DNA of 64,000 nt from Actinomadura latina NBRC 106108 (GTDB taxonomy: Bacteria; Actinomycetota; Actinomycetes; Streptosporangiales; Streptosporangiaceae): NCBI RefSeq assembly GCF_001552195.1, contig NZ_BCQS01000017.1, forward strand, positions 124,001 through 188,000, in the 5' to 3' direction. Position numbers and translations under genes: made by a program. Below the pieces are notes generated by a model. That model searched no databases, was not told the origin of the DNA, and was given only the letters and a program-made list of their open reading frames with translations. How positions within the stretch are numbered: position 1 is the stretch's first letter; each line of letters starts with the position of its first letter. Below, piece after piece: positions 32,021-40,221 of the stretch.

Positions 32021-34843
32021 ATGCGTGCCAACAGCAAACTCGCCATCATCGCCGCCGTCCTCACCGCCGCCGCCTGCCTCTACGCTCCCGCTTCTCCTCG
32101 CCCCGCCCAGGCCGAATCCCACCGCGTCGGATACGACCGCTACTCGCTCACCGTGGACGGACAGCGCGTCCTGCTGTGGGCGGGCGAATTCCACTACTTC
32201 CGGCTCCCGAGCCCGGCCCTCTGGCGGGACGTCCTGGAGAAGACCAAGGCCGCCGGGTTCAACGGCGTGTCCCTCTACTTCGACTGGGCCTACCACTCGC
32301 CGGCTCCCGGGAAATACGACTTCACCGGAGTGCGGGACGTCGACCGGCTCCTTCGCCTGACCGACGAACTCGGCCTCTATGTCGTCGCGCGGCCAGGTCC
32401 CTACATCAACGCCGAAACGACCGGCGGCGGCCTCCCCGCCTGGCTGAAGACAGTGCCCGGCCGCGCCCGCTCCAGCGACCCGAACTACACCGCCGCCTAC
32501 CGGGACTGGCTCGCCCACATCGACCCGATCCTCGCGAAGCACCAGGTCACGCGCGGCGGGTCGGTCATCGTCTACAACGCCGAGAACGAATACGCCGCCA
32601 ACACCGACCCCGCTTACATGGAGGACATCCAGCGCCAGGCCCGCGCCCATGGAATCGACGTCCCCATCTCCCACAACCAATGCTGCGATGCCTCTTGGAC
32701 GCCCACATGGGCGACCGGCCAGGGCGCCGTGCAGATCCCAGGAGTGGACGACTATCCGCAGGCATTCGAATGCCGCGACCCGGACACCTGGGGAACCTGG
32801 GGCGAAGGCGTCACCGAGCGCCTCAGCCCGGATGCGCCCGCCTACGCCGCCGAATACCAGGCCGGCGCCATCGACGCGAACCGCGCCGGCTACGACAAGT
32901 GCCGAGAACTCACCGGCCCGAAGTACATGAAGGTCTACTACAAGTCGAACCTCATCACTTCGGGCGCCACGATGTTCGGCTACTACATGGCCTTCGGTGG
33001 AACGAACTGGGGACGGCTCGCCCAGCCGAACGACGTCTACACGTCCTACGACTACGGCGCGCCCATCACCGAGAACCGGCAACTCACCGCCAAATACGAC
33101 GAGTTCAAACGCCAGGGCCTCTTCTTCACCACCGTCGCGCCGCTCACCAAAACCGACCCGGTTGAGGCGCCCGCGTCCGACAACCCGGCCGTCCACGCCG
33201 AGACTCGCGCCAACCCCGACACCGGCACGCAGTTCGTCCTCGTCCGGCACGCCGACCGCAAGACCGACGGCGACCAATCGGCGAACCTCACCTGGAACAC
33301 CCCGGACGGCACCTACAACCTCCCCGTAACCCTGAAAGGCCGCGACGCGAAAATCCTCGTGGCCGGCTACGACATGGGCGGCCAGCGCCTGGCCGCCACG
33401 ACCTCCGAACTCCTGACCCATACGACCAGCGGCAGCCGAGACACAGCCGTCCTCTACGGCACCGAAGACGTAGCGGGAACGACCATCCTGCGCTACGACT
33501 CCCGCCCTGAAGTCAAGGTCCTGGACGGCTCGGTGAAGTCGACCTACTCGAACGGCAACCTCGAACTCGACTACGAACACGAGGGTCTGGCCCGGATCCA
33601 GATAACAGGCGGAGGCCGGAAGCCGGTCCTGCTCCTCATCGGCACGGAGGCGGAAGCCGCCAAGTTCTGGCGTTCCGGCGACACTCTCGTCCGGGGCACC
33701 GATCTGGTCCGCTCCGTGCAGACCAAGAACGACACGGCAGCGATACGAGCAGACCTGGCCAAGCCAGGCGACATCGAGGTCTTCTCCTCCGCTCGCCGAA
33801 TGACGCTGAACGGCAAGCACCTCCACGCCCGGCCAACACCAAGCGGCACACTCCTCGCCCACGCCAAGGGCCCCCACCCAGTCAAACTCCCGGCCTTGAA
33901 GCATTGGCATGCCAAGCAGGGCGCACCCGAGACATCTCTCGACTTCGACGACTCGACTTGGAAAGTCGCCGACCACACCACCACGGTCAGCCCGATCAAG
34001 CCGAAGAACCCGCCCGTCCTCTACGCAGACGACTACGGCTTCCACCACGGCCACGTCTGGTATCGCGGCCACTTCACCGCAACGGGCGCAGAGAAGACCG
34101 TCAACCTGAACGCCATCACCGGTAAGCACGGCATCTACCAGGTCTGGCTGAACGGCCACTACCTCGGTTCGGCGGCCGGCGGCGAGCAGAAGGACGCAGA
34201 CGCCCCCATCAACGAGAACCCGGGCCCAGGCGCCTTCACAATTCCCTCCAACCTCCTCCAGAAAGGCCAGAAGGCCGTCCTCTCCGTCCTGGTCGAGAAC
34301 ATGGGCCACAACGACGACTGGACCGCCGACGACTACCGCCAGAAGCAACCCCGCGGCCTGGTCAACGCCGAAGTGACAACGAACCCGGTCACGTGGCGGA
34401 TCCAGGGCACCCGAGCCGAAGACCCGCTCCGCGGCCCCTTGAGCACGGGCGGCCTCTACGGCGAACGAGAAGGCTGGCACCTCCCGCCCGCCCGCACCGC
34501 CACCTGGCGATCCGCGTCCCCGACGACCCCCATCCAGCCAGGCGTCCACTGGTACAGCACGAAAACGCGCCTATCCATCCCCAAGGACCAGGACGTCCCT
34601 GTAACCCTGCACTTCGACGAGGGAACAGGCGACTATCGAGCCCTCATCTTCATCAACGGCTGGAGCATGGGGGAGTACGTCAACGGTGAAATCCAGCAAG
34701 ACTTCACCCTCCCTGACGGAATCCTGCACCCCTACGGCCACAACGCCATCACTCTCGCCGTGATCGCAGAAGACACGTCACGCCCAGGAGCCGTCTCCCT
34801 GAAGGCCGCCGCGAACCTGAGAGGAGGCGTCCCGGCTCCCTGA
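32021..34843 (+). CDS. Secreted GH35 beta-galactosidase
   Basis: 940 aa from ATG 32021 with AAAGGA upstream. Signal peptide ending near PAQAES (about residue 32). GH35 barrel at 36-350: GEFHYFRLPSPALWRDVLEK, the acid/base segment NAENEY (186-191) and nucleophile Glu278 in AAEYQAG. Several beta-sandwich domains follow, including galactose-binding-like ones (VWYRGHFTATG, GIYQVWLNGHYLGSA). It would remove terminal galactose from xyloglucan side chains before import. Codon use is slightly less GC-extreme near its 3' end. Confidence 0.88.
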   Translation: MRANSKLAIIAAVLTAAACLYAPASPRPAQAESHRVGYDRYSLTVDGQRVLLWAGEFHYFRLPSPALWRDVLEKTKAAGFNGVSLYFDWAYHSPAPGKYDFTGVRDVDRLLRLTDELGLYVVARPGPYINAETTGGGLPAWLKTVPGRARSSDPNYTAAYRDWLAHIDPILAKHQVTRGGSVIVYNAENEYAANTDPAYMEDIQRQARAHGIDVPISHNQCCDASWTPTWATGQGAVQIPGVDDYPQAFECRDPDTWGTWGEGVTERLSPDAPAYAAEYQAGAIDANRAGYDKCRELTGPKYMKVYYKSNLITSGATMFGYYMAFGGTNWGRLAQPNDVYTSYDYGAPITENRQLTAKYDEFKRQGLFFTTVAPLTKTDPVEAPASDNPAVHAETRANPDTGTQFVLVRHADRKTDGDQSANLTWNTPDGTYNLPVTLKGRDAKILVAGYDMGGQRLAATTSELLTHTTSGSRDTAVLYGTEDVAGTTILRYDSRPEVKVLDGSVKSTYSNGNLELDYEHEGLARIQITGGGRKPVLLLIGTEAEAAKFWRSGDTLVRGTDLVRSVQTKNDTAAIRADLAKPGDIEVFSSARRMTLNGKHLHARPTPSGTLLAHAKGPHPVKLPALKHWHAKQGAPETSLDFDDSTWKVADHTTTVSPIKPKNPPVLYADDYGFHHGHVWYRGHFTATGAEKTVNLNAITGKHGIYQVWLNGHYLGSAAGGEQKDADAPINENPGPGAFTIPSNLLQKGQKAVLSVLVENMGHNDDWTADDYRQKQPRGLVNAEVTTNPVTWRIQGTRAEDPLRGPLSTGGLYGEREGWHLPPARTATWRSASPTTPIQPGVHWYSTKTRLSIPKDQDVPVTLHFDEGTGDYRALIFINGWSMGEYVNGEIQQDFTLPDGILHPYGHNAITLAVIAEDTSRPGAVSLKAAANLRGGVPAP

Positions 34844-34856
34844 CCCGTCGTCACCC

Positions 34857-34901
34857 GGCGGCGGCCAGGCCCCCAGCGACCGAGGAGCCTCGGCCGCCGC
34901 C
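34857..34901. terminator. Terminator between convergent GH35 and hicB genes
   Basis: GGCGGCGGCC (34857-34866) pairs with GGCCGCCGCC (34892-34901); an inner alternative stem CCGAGG/CCTCGG lies at 34880-34893. It is placed between two convergent genes and can serve both. Confidence 0.55.
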
Positions 34902-34984
34902 GTCTAGAACACGACACACTGACCAGCGCGCTCCGGTTCGCCCGGCCCCCGGGCGAGGCGAATAGGGAGACCACCGGAACGGGC

Positions 34985-35455
34985 TCATGCGGATGACGAC
35001 TGCCTACCGCGAGCCCGCGCCCGGCCGCCTCCCTGCCCGCGAGCCGCCGAACCCTTGTGGACTTTCAATAGTTGCGAGACACGCTGCGTTGAAACTTCGA
35101 GAACGATTCCGATCTCTCTTCCCGTGAGACCCTTTTCATGAAGTTTTCGGGCGACCTCCCGGGAGTGCCGGGCGGCGTCGTCCCGCGCCTTCTCGGCCGC
35201 CTTCGTCTCCGCCTTGGCCTGGAGCACTTCCTGGGTCAGCCCGTCTCCCACGTCGGGGACGAGAACCAGGTCGAACGAGTCGGCGGGCACATCGAGCGCC
35301 AGCCGGATGTAGTCCCGCGCCATCATCTCGGCGTCCTTGAGGCTGTGTGACTGGGTAGCGCCGACCGACTCGATCTCAAGCTCCCACCCGTGCTCCCACC
35401 GCCGCGCATGAACGGTGTACAGGCTTCGACGTTCGGTGCTGCTCACTGGAGCCAT
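34985..35455 (-). CDS. hicB: HicB-family antitoxin with C-terminal helix-turn-helix
   Basis: 156 aa from ATG 35455. The N-terminal part (WEHGWELEIESVGATQSHSL, EMMARDYIRLAL) is the partial RNase H-like HicB fold; a charged coiled-coil (EVLQAKAETKAAEKARDDAA) joins it to an XRE-like HTH, LTGREIGIVLEVSTQRVSQL, that would bind the hic promoter. Overlaps hicA by 13 nt. It should neutralise HicA and repress the operon. Confidence 0.82.
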   Translation of the reverse strand: MAPVSSTERRSLYTVHARRWEHGWELEIESVGATQSHSLKDAEMMARDYIRLALDVPADSFDLVLVPDVGDGLTQEVLQAKAETKAAEKARDDAARHSREVARKLHEKGLTGREIGIVLEVSTQRVSQLLKVHKGSAARGQGGGRARARGRQSSSA

Positions 35456-35655
35456 CCCTCCTCAAGGCAAGGCAACCCTTGGATCGTGTTCTTCACCACG
35501 AGCGCGGAGATCTCCTTATGTCGTGGGATGATCGCGCGATGCTCGCCGCACGGACAGTCCCACTTCGTGTGCGGCCCCCTGTCCGGGGTCCGCTTCTGAC
35601 AGCCGTGGCTTCTCATCGCGCGCTCAAGGTCGACTAGCTTCATCGGTTTCGGCAC
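35443..35655 (-). CDS. hicA: HicA-family mRNA interferase toxin
   Basis: 70 aa from GTG 35655, or 66 aa from ATG 35643. The HicA pattern is clear: KLVDLERAMRSHGCQ, GPHTKWDCPCGEH (with the catalytic His), IPRHKEIS and a C-terminal CLEEGWLQ. It cleaves mRNA when free. A TAGATT at 35663-35668 lies 7 nt before the GTG, so the transcript may be leaderless. The toxin comes first and the antitoxin second, as usual for hicAB. Confidence 0.85.
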   Translation of the reverse strand: MPKPMKLVDLERAMRSHGCQKRTPDRGPHTKWDCPCGEHRAIIPRHKEISALVVKNTIQGLPCLEEGWLQ

Positions 35656-36167
35656 CAGTGTAATCTAGCCCCCCTTGATGTCGACAGTGACCGGAAGAAT
35701 GCATTACGTGACGGACGAGGACCAGCGGGGAGGTGTTCGGGGTGGCGTAGGTGGTGGGTTACGTCGCCGGCTAGGTCGAGGGTTATGCGGCGTTCGGTGA
35801 AGCGCCATCCGTCTTCGTGGCGGGTGAAGGTGTCGTGGTAGGTGCCGCAGGCTATGGGCTGGAGGGGGAGGTCGGGGACGGCCTGGAGGACGGTGTAGTA
35901 CGCCCTTGAGGTGGCGGTGCCCGCGTCCTCGTCTACCTCGATGGCGAGGTTCGTGGTGACGTGCTTGGTGCGCAGGGTGCCGTCGGCGTGGACGATCACC
36001 GTCTTCTCGAACATGCGGGCGATGGCGTCGCCGCCGTGGAGGGTGCCGCCGCTGCCGGTGAAGGCGGCGTCGGCGAACAGGTCGCGGATGCCCGCGAAGT
36101 CCGCCTTGTCCACGCACTCGGCGTAGCGGTGGATCAGGTTGGCGATGGCCTGGTGAGCGCACGGCAT
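35640..36167 (-). CDS. SnoaL/NTF2-like protein
   Basis: 175 aa from ATG 36167. The first 130 residues form an NTF2-like fold: AIANLIHRYAECVDKADFAG, LFADAAFTGSGG, then HDTFTRHEDGWRFTERRITL. Proteins of this type are small-molecule isomerases, cyclases or dehydratases; no catalytic residue can be named. The last 25 residues (RNAFFRSLSTSRG, HWCRNR) do not fit the family and run into the hicA start, so the original stop may have been lost when the hic genes arrived. Confidence 0.72.
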   Translation of the reverse strand: MPCAHQAIANLIHRYAECVDKADFAGIRDLFADAAFTGSGGTLHGGDAIARMFEKTVIVHADGTLRTKHVTTNLAIEVDEDAGTATSRAYYTVLQAVPDLPLQPIACGTYHDTFTRHEDGWRFTERRITLDLAGDVTHHLRHPEHLPAGPRPSRNAFFRSLSTSRGARLHWCRNR

Positions 36168-36445
36168 GGGTGCATCATCGGCGAGCCGGGACGGGGAATT
36201 GGAACGTGCTCCCGGTGAGCGGGACGGGATATCACATGCGCGGGTCAATTTGTGTTCAAGCGGCATTGCACGATTGGGCAGACTTGATTTAAGTGTTGAC
36301 CAGTGGCCAGGTTGGGACTTGATCTGCCCTTGTTTGTGGGAGTTTGCGGCGCCTAATGTCTGGATGCGGCGGGAAGCCCACCACAATGCGGCGTCCCGCC
36401 GGCCCAGTGCCGCAGATCGCGGCGGGCGAATCCAGGGAGGAAGAC

Positions 36446-36838
36446 ATGCACATGTCGCGTGCCCGATTCCGGTGGGCGGCCGTGCTGGCGGGAATGGCGG
36501 TCCTCATACAGGCCGCGCCCGCGCAGGCGGACGAACCGGCCGGCTCCTACCTGCTCAGGGTGGCGCCGGAGCACGGCCCCAGCACCGTGCGCAGCCTCTA
36601 CTGCGACCCGGACGGAGGGACGCTCGATGCCGCGTCCGGAGCATGTGACCAGTTCAGAGCCGCCAACGGTGAGGTCGGTCGCATTCCCGCGGAGACGGGG
36701 CCGTGCACGATGCAGTACGCACCGGTCCGCGTGAGCGCACGCGGCAGCTGGCACGGCAGCCCCCGGCACTTCGAGCAGATCTTCCCGAACCGGTGCGTCG
36801 CCGCGCGCGACACCGGCGGAATCCTTTTCGGCGAGTAA
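36446..36838 (+). CDS. Secreted SSI-type serine protease inhibitor
   Basis: 130 aa from ATG 36446 with GGGAGG 5 nt upstream. Signal peptide to about residue 28 (QAAPAQADE). The mature domain matches Streptomyces subtilisin inhibitor: four cysteines (53, 67, 87, 117) for the two conserved disulfides, the reactive-site region GPCTMQYAPVRV with Met89 at the P1 position, and a C-terminal FPNRCVAARDT. Met at P1 suits subtilisin-like proteases. The gap of 278 bp before it holds no gene; its AT content is higher than average, and I see no clear promoter. Confidence 0.88.
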   Translation: MHMSRARFRWAAVLAGMAVLIQAAPAQADEPAGSYLLRVAPEHGPSTVRSLYCDPDGGTLDAASGACDQFRAANGEVGRIPAETGPCTMQYAPVRVSARGSWHGSPRHFEQIFPNRCVAARDTGGILFGE

Positions 36839-36850
36839 CCCCCACGGACC

Positions 36851-36895
36851 GCGGGCCGCCGGAATGGGGAAGCGGGGTGCTGTCCGGCGGCCCGC
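36851..36895 (+). other. Intercistronic hairpin between two inhibitor genes
   Basis: GCGGGCCGCCGGA (36851-36863) pairs perfectly with TCCGGCGGCCCGC (36883-36895), loop 19 nt, 17 nt before the next start codon. No T run. It may set the ratio of the two inhibitors or be a terminator. Confidence 0.55.
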
Positions 36896-36912
36896 ATGAA
36901 AAGGAGACGTCA

Positions 36913-37236
36913 ATGCTCGCTTTCACCGGGCCGGACGTGCTGGTCACCTATGAGCGCACCGGCGGATTCGCCGGAATTCGGGAACGGGTGACCGTCGGCA
37001 ATTCGGGAACGGCCCTCATCAATGGGAAAAGGGTCGCGCTGGCGGACGATGAAATGCGCGGCCTGCGGGACGCGCTCGATGGTGTCGTCACCACGGAGTC
37101 GTCGGAGGAGGGGTGCCGGGTGGCCGACCACTTCACCTACACCCTCGCCTATGGCGGGCACCGGGCCACGCGGTGCTGGCTGCCGGACGACTGGCGTGCC
37201 GCCGTCGAACGGCTGGAGGCGCTGACCCGCAGGTGA
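36913..37236 (+). CDS. Emfourin-like protealysin (M4 metalloprotease) inhibitor
   Basis: 107 aa from ATG 36913 with AAGGAG at 36901. It matches the emfourin family: VLVTYERTGGFAGIRERVTV at the start, ALADDEMRGLRDAL in the middle and DHFTYTLAYGG near the end. Emfourins are small, usually cytoplasmic inhibitors of thermolysin-like M4 proteases. No signal peptide. The normal target gene, an M4 protease, is not nearby; instead it follows a secreted serine protease inhibitor. Confidence 0.75.
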   Translation: MLAFTGPDVLVTYERTGGFAGIRERVTVGNSGTALINGKRVALADDEMRGLRDALDGVVTTESSEEGCRVADHFTYTLAYGGHRATRCWLPDDWRAAVERLEALTRR

Positions 37237-37250
37237 GGACGTCGCCGCCC

Positions 37251-37733
37251 TCAGGCGCAGGCGCGGGTGTGCAGGTCGCGCATGGTCGCTCCGAGGGCGG
37301 CGACCGGTCCGTCCACCCGGACGCCCGGCGCGACCTCCTGGATCGGGATGGCGGCGACCGGCCCCGGCGGGACGCCCAGTTCCGTGCGCAGAGCGACCAG
37401 CTGGCGGGACGACATGATGTACACGATGCGGCCGAGGCCGACCCACGCGTGCGCGGCCGAGCACATCGGGCAGTGCTCGCCGGACGTGTAGACGGTCGCC
37501 GCCGCGCGTTCCCCGGGCGTCATGTTCACCGCCGCCCAGCGGGCGATCTCGAACTCCGGGTGCCGGGTCTGGTCGCCGCCGGCCACCCGGTTGCGGTCCT
37601 CGAACAGGACCTCCCCGGACGCGGCGACCAGCACCGACCCGAACGGCTCGTCGGCCGACTCCAGCCCCTCGGCGGCCAGCTCCACGCAGCGGTTCAGATG
37701 GACGAGCTCATCATCGGACGGTTCGTAACCCAT
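37251..37733 (-). CDS. Zinc nucleoside/nucleobase deaminase (CDA fold)
   Basis: 160 aa from ATG 37733. Zinc and catalytic residues are in HPEFE (HxE, with Pro in the middle) and HCPMC (CxxC). The DEPFGSVLV and SGEHCPMCSAAHAWVG context is closest to guanine deaminase or tRNA-adenosine-deaminase-like enzymes of nucleobase salvage. The gene ends 14 nt from the convergent emfourin gene and follows cebR on the same strand by 14 nt, probably by read-through. Confidence 0.82.
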   Translation of the reverse strand: MGYEPSDDELVHLNRCVELAAEGLESADEPFGSVLVAASGEVLFEDRNRVAGGDQTRHPEFEIARWAAVNMTPGERAAATVYTSGEHCPMCSAAHAWVGLGRIVYIMSSRQLVALRTELGVPPGPVAAIPIQEVAPGVRVDGPVAALGATMRDLHTRACA

Positions 37734-37747
37734 CAGGCGATCGTAGA

Positions 37748-38758
37748 TCAGGCGGAATCGCGCAGCACCAGGTGCGGCTGCAGGATGACCACCGGGTCCT
37801 CGACCGTCTCGCCGCGGATCCGGGACACCAGCAGCCGCGCCATCTCCACGCCCATCTCCTCCAGCGACTGGTGGACCGTGCTGAGCGGCGGGTCGGCGAG
37901 CGGCGCGGCGGACGAGTCGTCGAACCCGATCACCGCGACGTCGTCCGGGATGCGCCGCCCGCGCCGGTGCAGGATGCGCAGCGCGCCGAACGCCATCGGG
38001 TCGCTGGCGGCGAACACCGCGTCCAGCCGCGGCTCGGTGGCCAGCAGCTTCTCCGCGGCGGCGAGGCCGCTGGCCTCGCCGAAGTCGCCGTACGCGACGT
38101 ACTCGGGCAGCCCCGCGTCGGCGAGCGCCTCCCGGTAGCCGGCCAGCCGGTCGATGCCCACCCCCATGTCCTGGGGGCCCGCGATGGTCGCGATGTGCCG
38201 CCGGCCCCCGGAGATCAGGTGGCCGACGGCCTCGCGGGCGCCGCTGCGGTTGTCGACGTCGACGTAGCTGACCGGCGTCAGGCCGGGCGGGCAGCCGCCG
38301 AGGACGGTCGGCACGCCGTTGGCCTCCAGCTTCGCGGGCAGCGGGTCCTCGGCGTGCAGCGAGGTGAGGAGCACCCCGTCCACGTGCTGGGTGGTGAGGT
38401 ACTCCTCCAGCCGGCCGTACTCGGCGGGGGAGCGGGCGAGGGCGAGCAGCAGCTGGAGCCCGGTGTCGCCGAGCCCGTTGCTGATGCCGCGGATGATCCC
38501 GGCGAAGTACGGCTCGCCGAACAGCCGCTGGTCCGACTCGGCGACGACGAGCGCCACGGTGTCGGTACGGCGGGTGACGAGCGTGCGGGCCGCGCGGTTC
38601 GGCACGTAGCCGAGCTCCTCGATCGCCCGCAGCACCGCCTCCCGGGCCTGCGGGCTGACCCGCGGCGAGCCGTTGACCACGCGTGACACCGTGCCGCGGC
38701 CCACTCCGGCGCGCGCCGCCACCTCTTCCAATGTCGGACGCGTGCTCCTGCCCGTCAT
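37748..38758 (-). CDS. cebR: CebR-type LacI repressor of cellobiose uptake
   Basis: 336 aa from ATG 38758. HTH LEEVAARAGVGRGTVSRVVN, hinge RAARTLVTRRTDT and a sugar-binding core with GPQDMGVGIDRLAGYREAL. Sitting at the end of the cebEFG-bglC array, it is the natural reader of the TGGGAGCGCTCCCA box at 43590 and of the identical one at 19756. In Streptomyces cellobiose releases CebR from this sequence. Confidence 0.85.
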   Translation of the reverse strand: MTGRSTRPTLEEVAARAGVGRGTVSRVVNGSPRVSPQAREAVLRAIEELGYVPNRAARTLVTRRTDTVALVVAESDQRLFGEPYFAGIIRGISNGLGDTGLQLLLALARSPAEYGRLEEYLTTQHVDGVLLTSLHAEDPLPAKLEANGVPTVLGGCPPGLTPVSYVDVDNRSGAREAVGHLISGGRRHIATIAGPQDMGVGIDRLAGYREALADAGLPEYVAYGDFGEASGLAAAEKLLATEPRLDAVFAASDPMAFGALRILHRRGRRIPDDVAVIGFDDSSAAPLADPPLSTVHQSLEEMGVEMARLLVSRIRGETVEDPVVILQPHLVLRDSA

Positions 38759-38796
38759 CCGGCCCCCTTCGTCCGTACCGTCCACCGTCCCCCGCG

Positions 38797-40221
38797 TCAG
38801 GCCCGCTCGGGCAGCCCGCCGTGCCGGATCACCCCGGCGTACCAGCGCGCGCTGTCCTTGGGCACGCGGCGCTGCGTGGCGTAGTCGACGTGCACCAGCC
38901 CGAAACGCTTCGAATAGCCCCAAGCCCATTCGAAATTATCCAGCAGCGACCAGGTGAAGTAACCGCCCAGCGGCACCCCTTCGGAAATGGCGTCGTGGCA
39001 GGCGCGCAGGTGCGCGTCCAGGTAGGCGATGCGCTCCGCGTCCTGGACCGTGCCATTCCCGTCAAGGGTCTCGTCGTAGCCCGCGCCGTTCTCGGTGATG
39101 TACAGCGGGACGGACGGGTACTCGCGGTGCAGCCGGGTCAGCACCTCGTGGAGGCCGCGCTCGTCGATCTCCCAGCCCATCCCCGTGACGGGACGCCCGG
39201 CGGGGACGAACCGGACATGGTCGCTGCCCACCCAGGGGGAGTGCGTCGAGAACGGCGACGACGCGGTCTGCGCCGCCTCGCCGGGGGTGCCGGCGACGGT
39301 GTGCCGCGAGTAGTAGTTGATGCCGAGCTGGTCGATCGGCTGGCTGATCGCGGCCAGGTCGGCGTCCGGCGGGGTGAACCCGTAGCGGGACGTGTCGGCG
39401 AGGACGTCGTCGGGGTAGCGGCCGAGCAGCAGCGGGTCGAGGAACAGCCGGTTCTGCAGCCCGTCGATGCGGCGTGCCGCGTCCACGTCGGCGGGGTCGT
39501 CCGACGCCGGGGACACCGCGTACAGGTTGACGGCGGCGCCGAACCGGTTGTCCGGGCGGCGGGCCCGCATCGCCTCGACGGCGAGGCCGTGGCCGAGCAT
39601 CAGGTGGTGCGCGGCCAGCAGCGACGCGGCGGCGTCGCGCCGTCCGGGCGCGTGCTCGCCCGACGCGTAGCCGAGGAACGCCGCGCACCACGGCTCGTTC
39701 ACCGTCGTCCAGTGGTGGACGCGGTCGCCGAGCGCGGCGTGCACGTGCGCCGCGTACTCGGCGAACCGGTGCGCGGTCTCGCGCTCGGGCCAGCCGCCCT
39801 TGTCCTCCAGCGGCTGCGGGAGGTCCCAGTGGTACAGGGTGGGCCACGGCTCGATGCCGGCCTCCAGCAGCGTGTCGACCAGCCGCCGGTAGAAGTCGAG
39901 GCCCTCGGCGTTGAAGGTCCCGGCCCCGGTCGGCTGGACCCGGGGCCAGGAGATCGAGAACCGGTACGCGGTCAGGCCGAGGCTCGACATGAGCGCCACG
40001 TCCTCGCGGAACCGGTGGTAGTGGTCCACGGCGACGTCGCCGTTCTCACCATTGAGGACTTTGCCCGGCGTGCGGCAGAAGGTGTCCCAGATGGACGGCC
40101 CGCGCCCGCCCTCTCCGGCGGCTCCCTCGATCTGGTAGGCGGCGGTGGCCGCCCCCCAGCGGAAACCGGTCGGGAAAGGTGCGGCGGGAGCCGCGCTGGT
40201 GTCGTCCTGTAGGGAGGTCAC
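38797..40221 (-). CDS. bglC: GH1 beta-glucosidase (BglC), cytoplasmic
   Basis: 474 aa, GTG 40221 overlapping the cebG stop. Acid/base in TVNEPW and nucleophile in ITENGAG. The N-terminal 16 residues are a flexible extension before FPTGFRWGAATAAYQIEGAA. It hydrolyses imported cellobiose and cellotriose to glucose. Its 3' end carries an operator-like CGAAACGCTTCG that is simply the coding sequence for a conserved SKRFG segment. Confidence 0.9.
   Translation of the reverse strand: MTSLQDDTSAAPAAPFPTGFRWGAATAAYQIEGAAGEGGRGPSIWDTFCRTPGKVLNGENGDVAVDHYHRFREDVALMSSLGLTAYRFSISWPRVQPTGAGTFNAEGLDFYRRLVDTLLEAGIEPWPTLYHWDLPQPLEDKGGWPERETAHRFAEYAAHVHAALGDRVHHWTTVNEPWCAAFLGYASGEHAPGRRDAAASLLAAHHLMLGHGLAVEAMRARRPDNRFGAAVNLYAVSPASDDPADVDAARRIDGLQNRLFLDPLLLGRYPDDVLADTSRYGFTPPDADLAAISQPIDQLGINYYSRHTVAGTPGEAAQTASSPFSTHSPWVGSDHVRFVPAGRPVTGMGWEIDERGLHEVLTRLHREYPSVPLYITENGAGYDETLDGNGTVQDAERIAYLDAHLRACHDAISEGVPLGGYFTWSLLDNFEWAWGYSKRFGLVHVDYATQRRVPKDSARWYAGVIRHGGLPERA

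Noticed and set aside
31856..34549. An 897-codon open frame antisense to the GH35 gene
   Set aside because: Composition typical of an antisense shadow; the plus strand has a complete GH35 protein with signal peptide and catalytic motifs.
38901..38914. CGAAACGCTTCGAA, similar to the local LacI operator, inside bglC
   Set aside because: It encodes a conserved SKRFG segment of GH1 enzymes and lies near the 3' end of the gene, so it is most likely chance.
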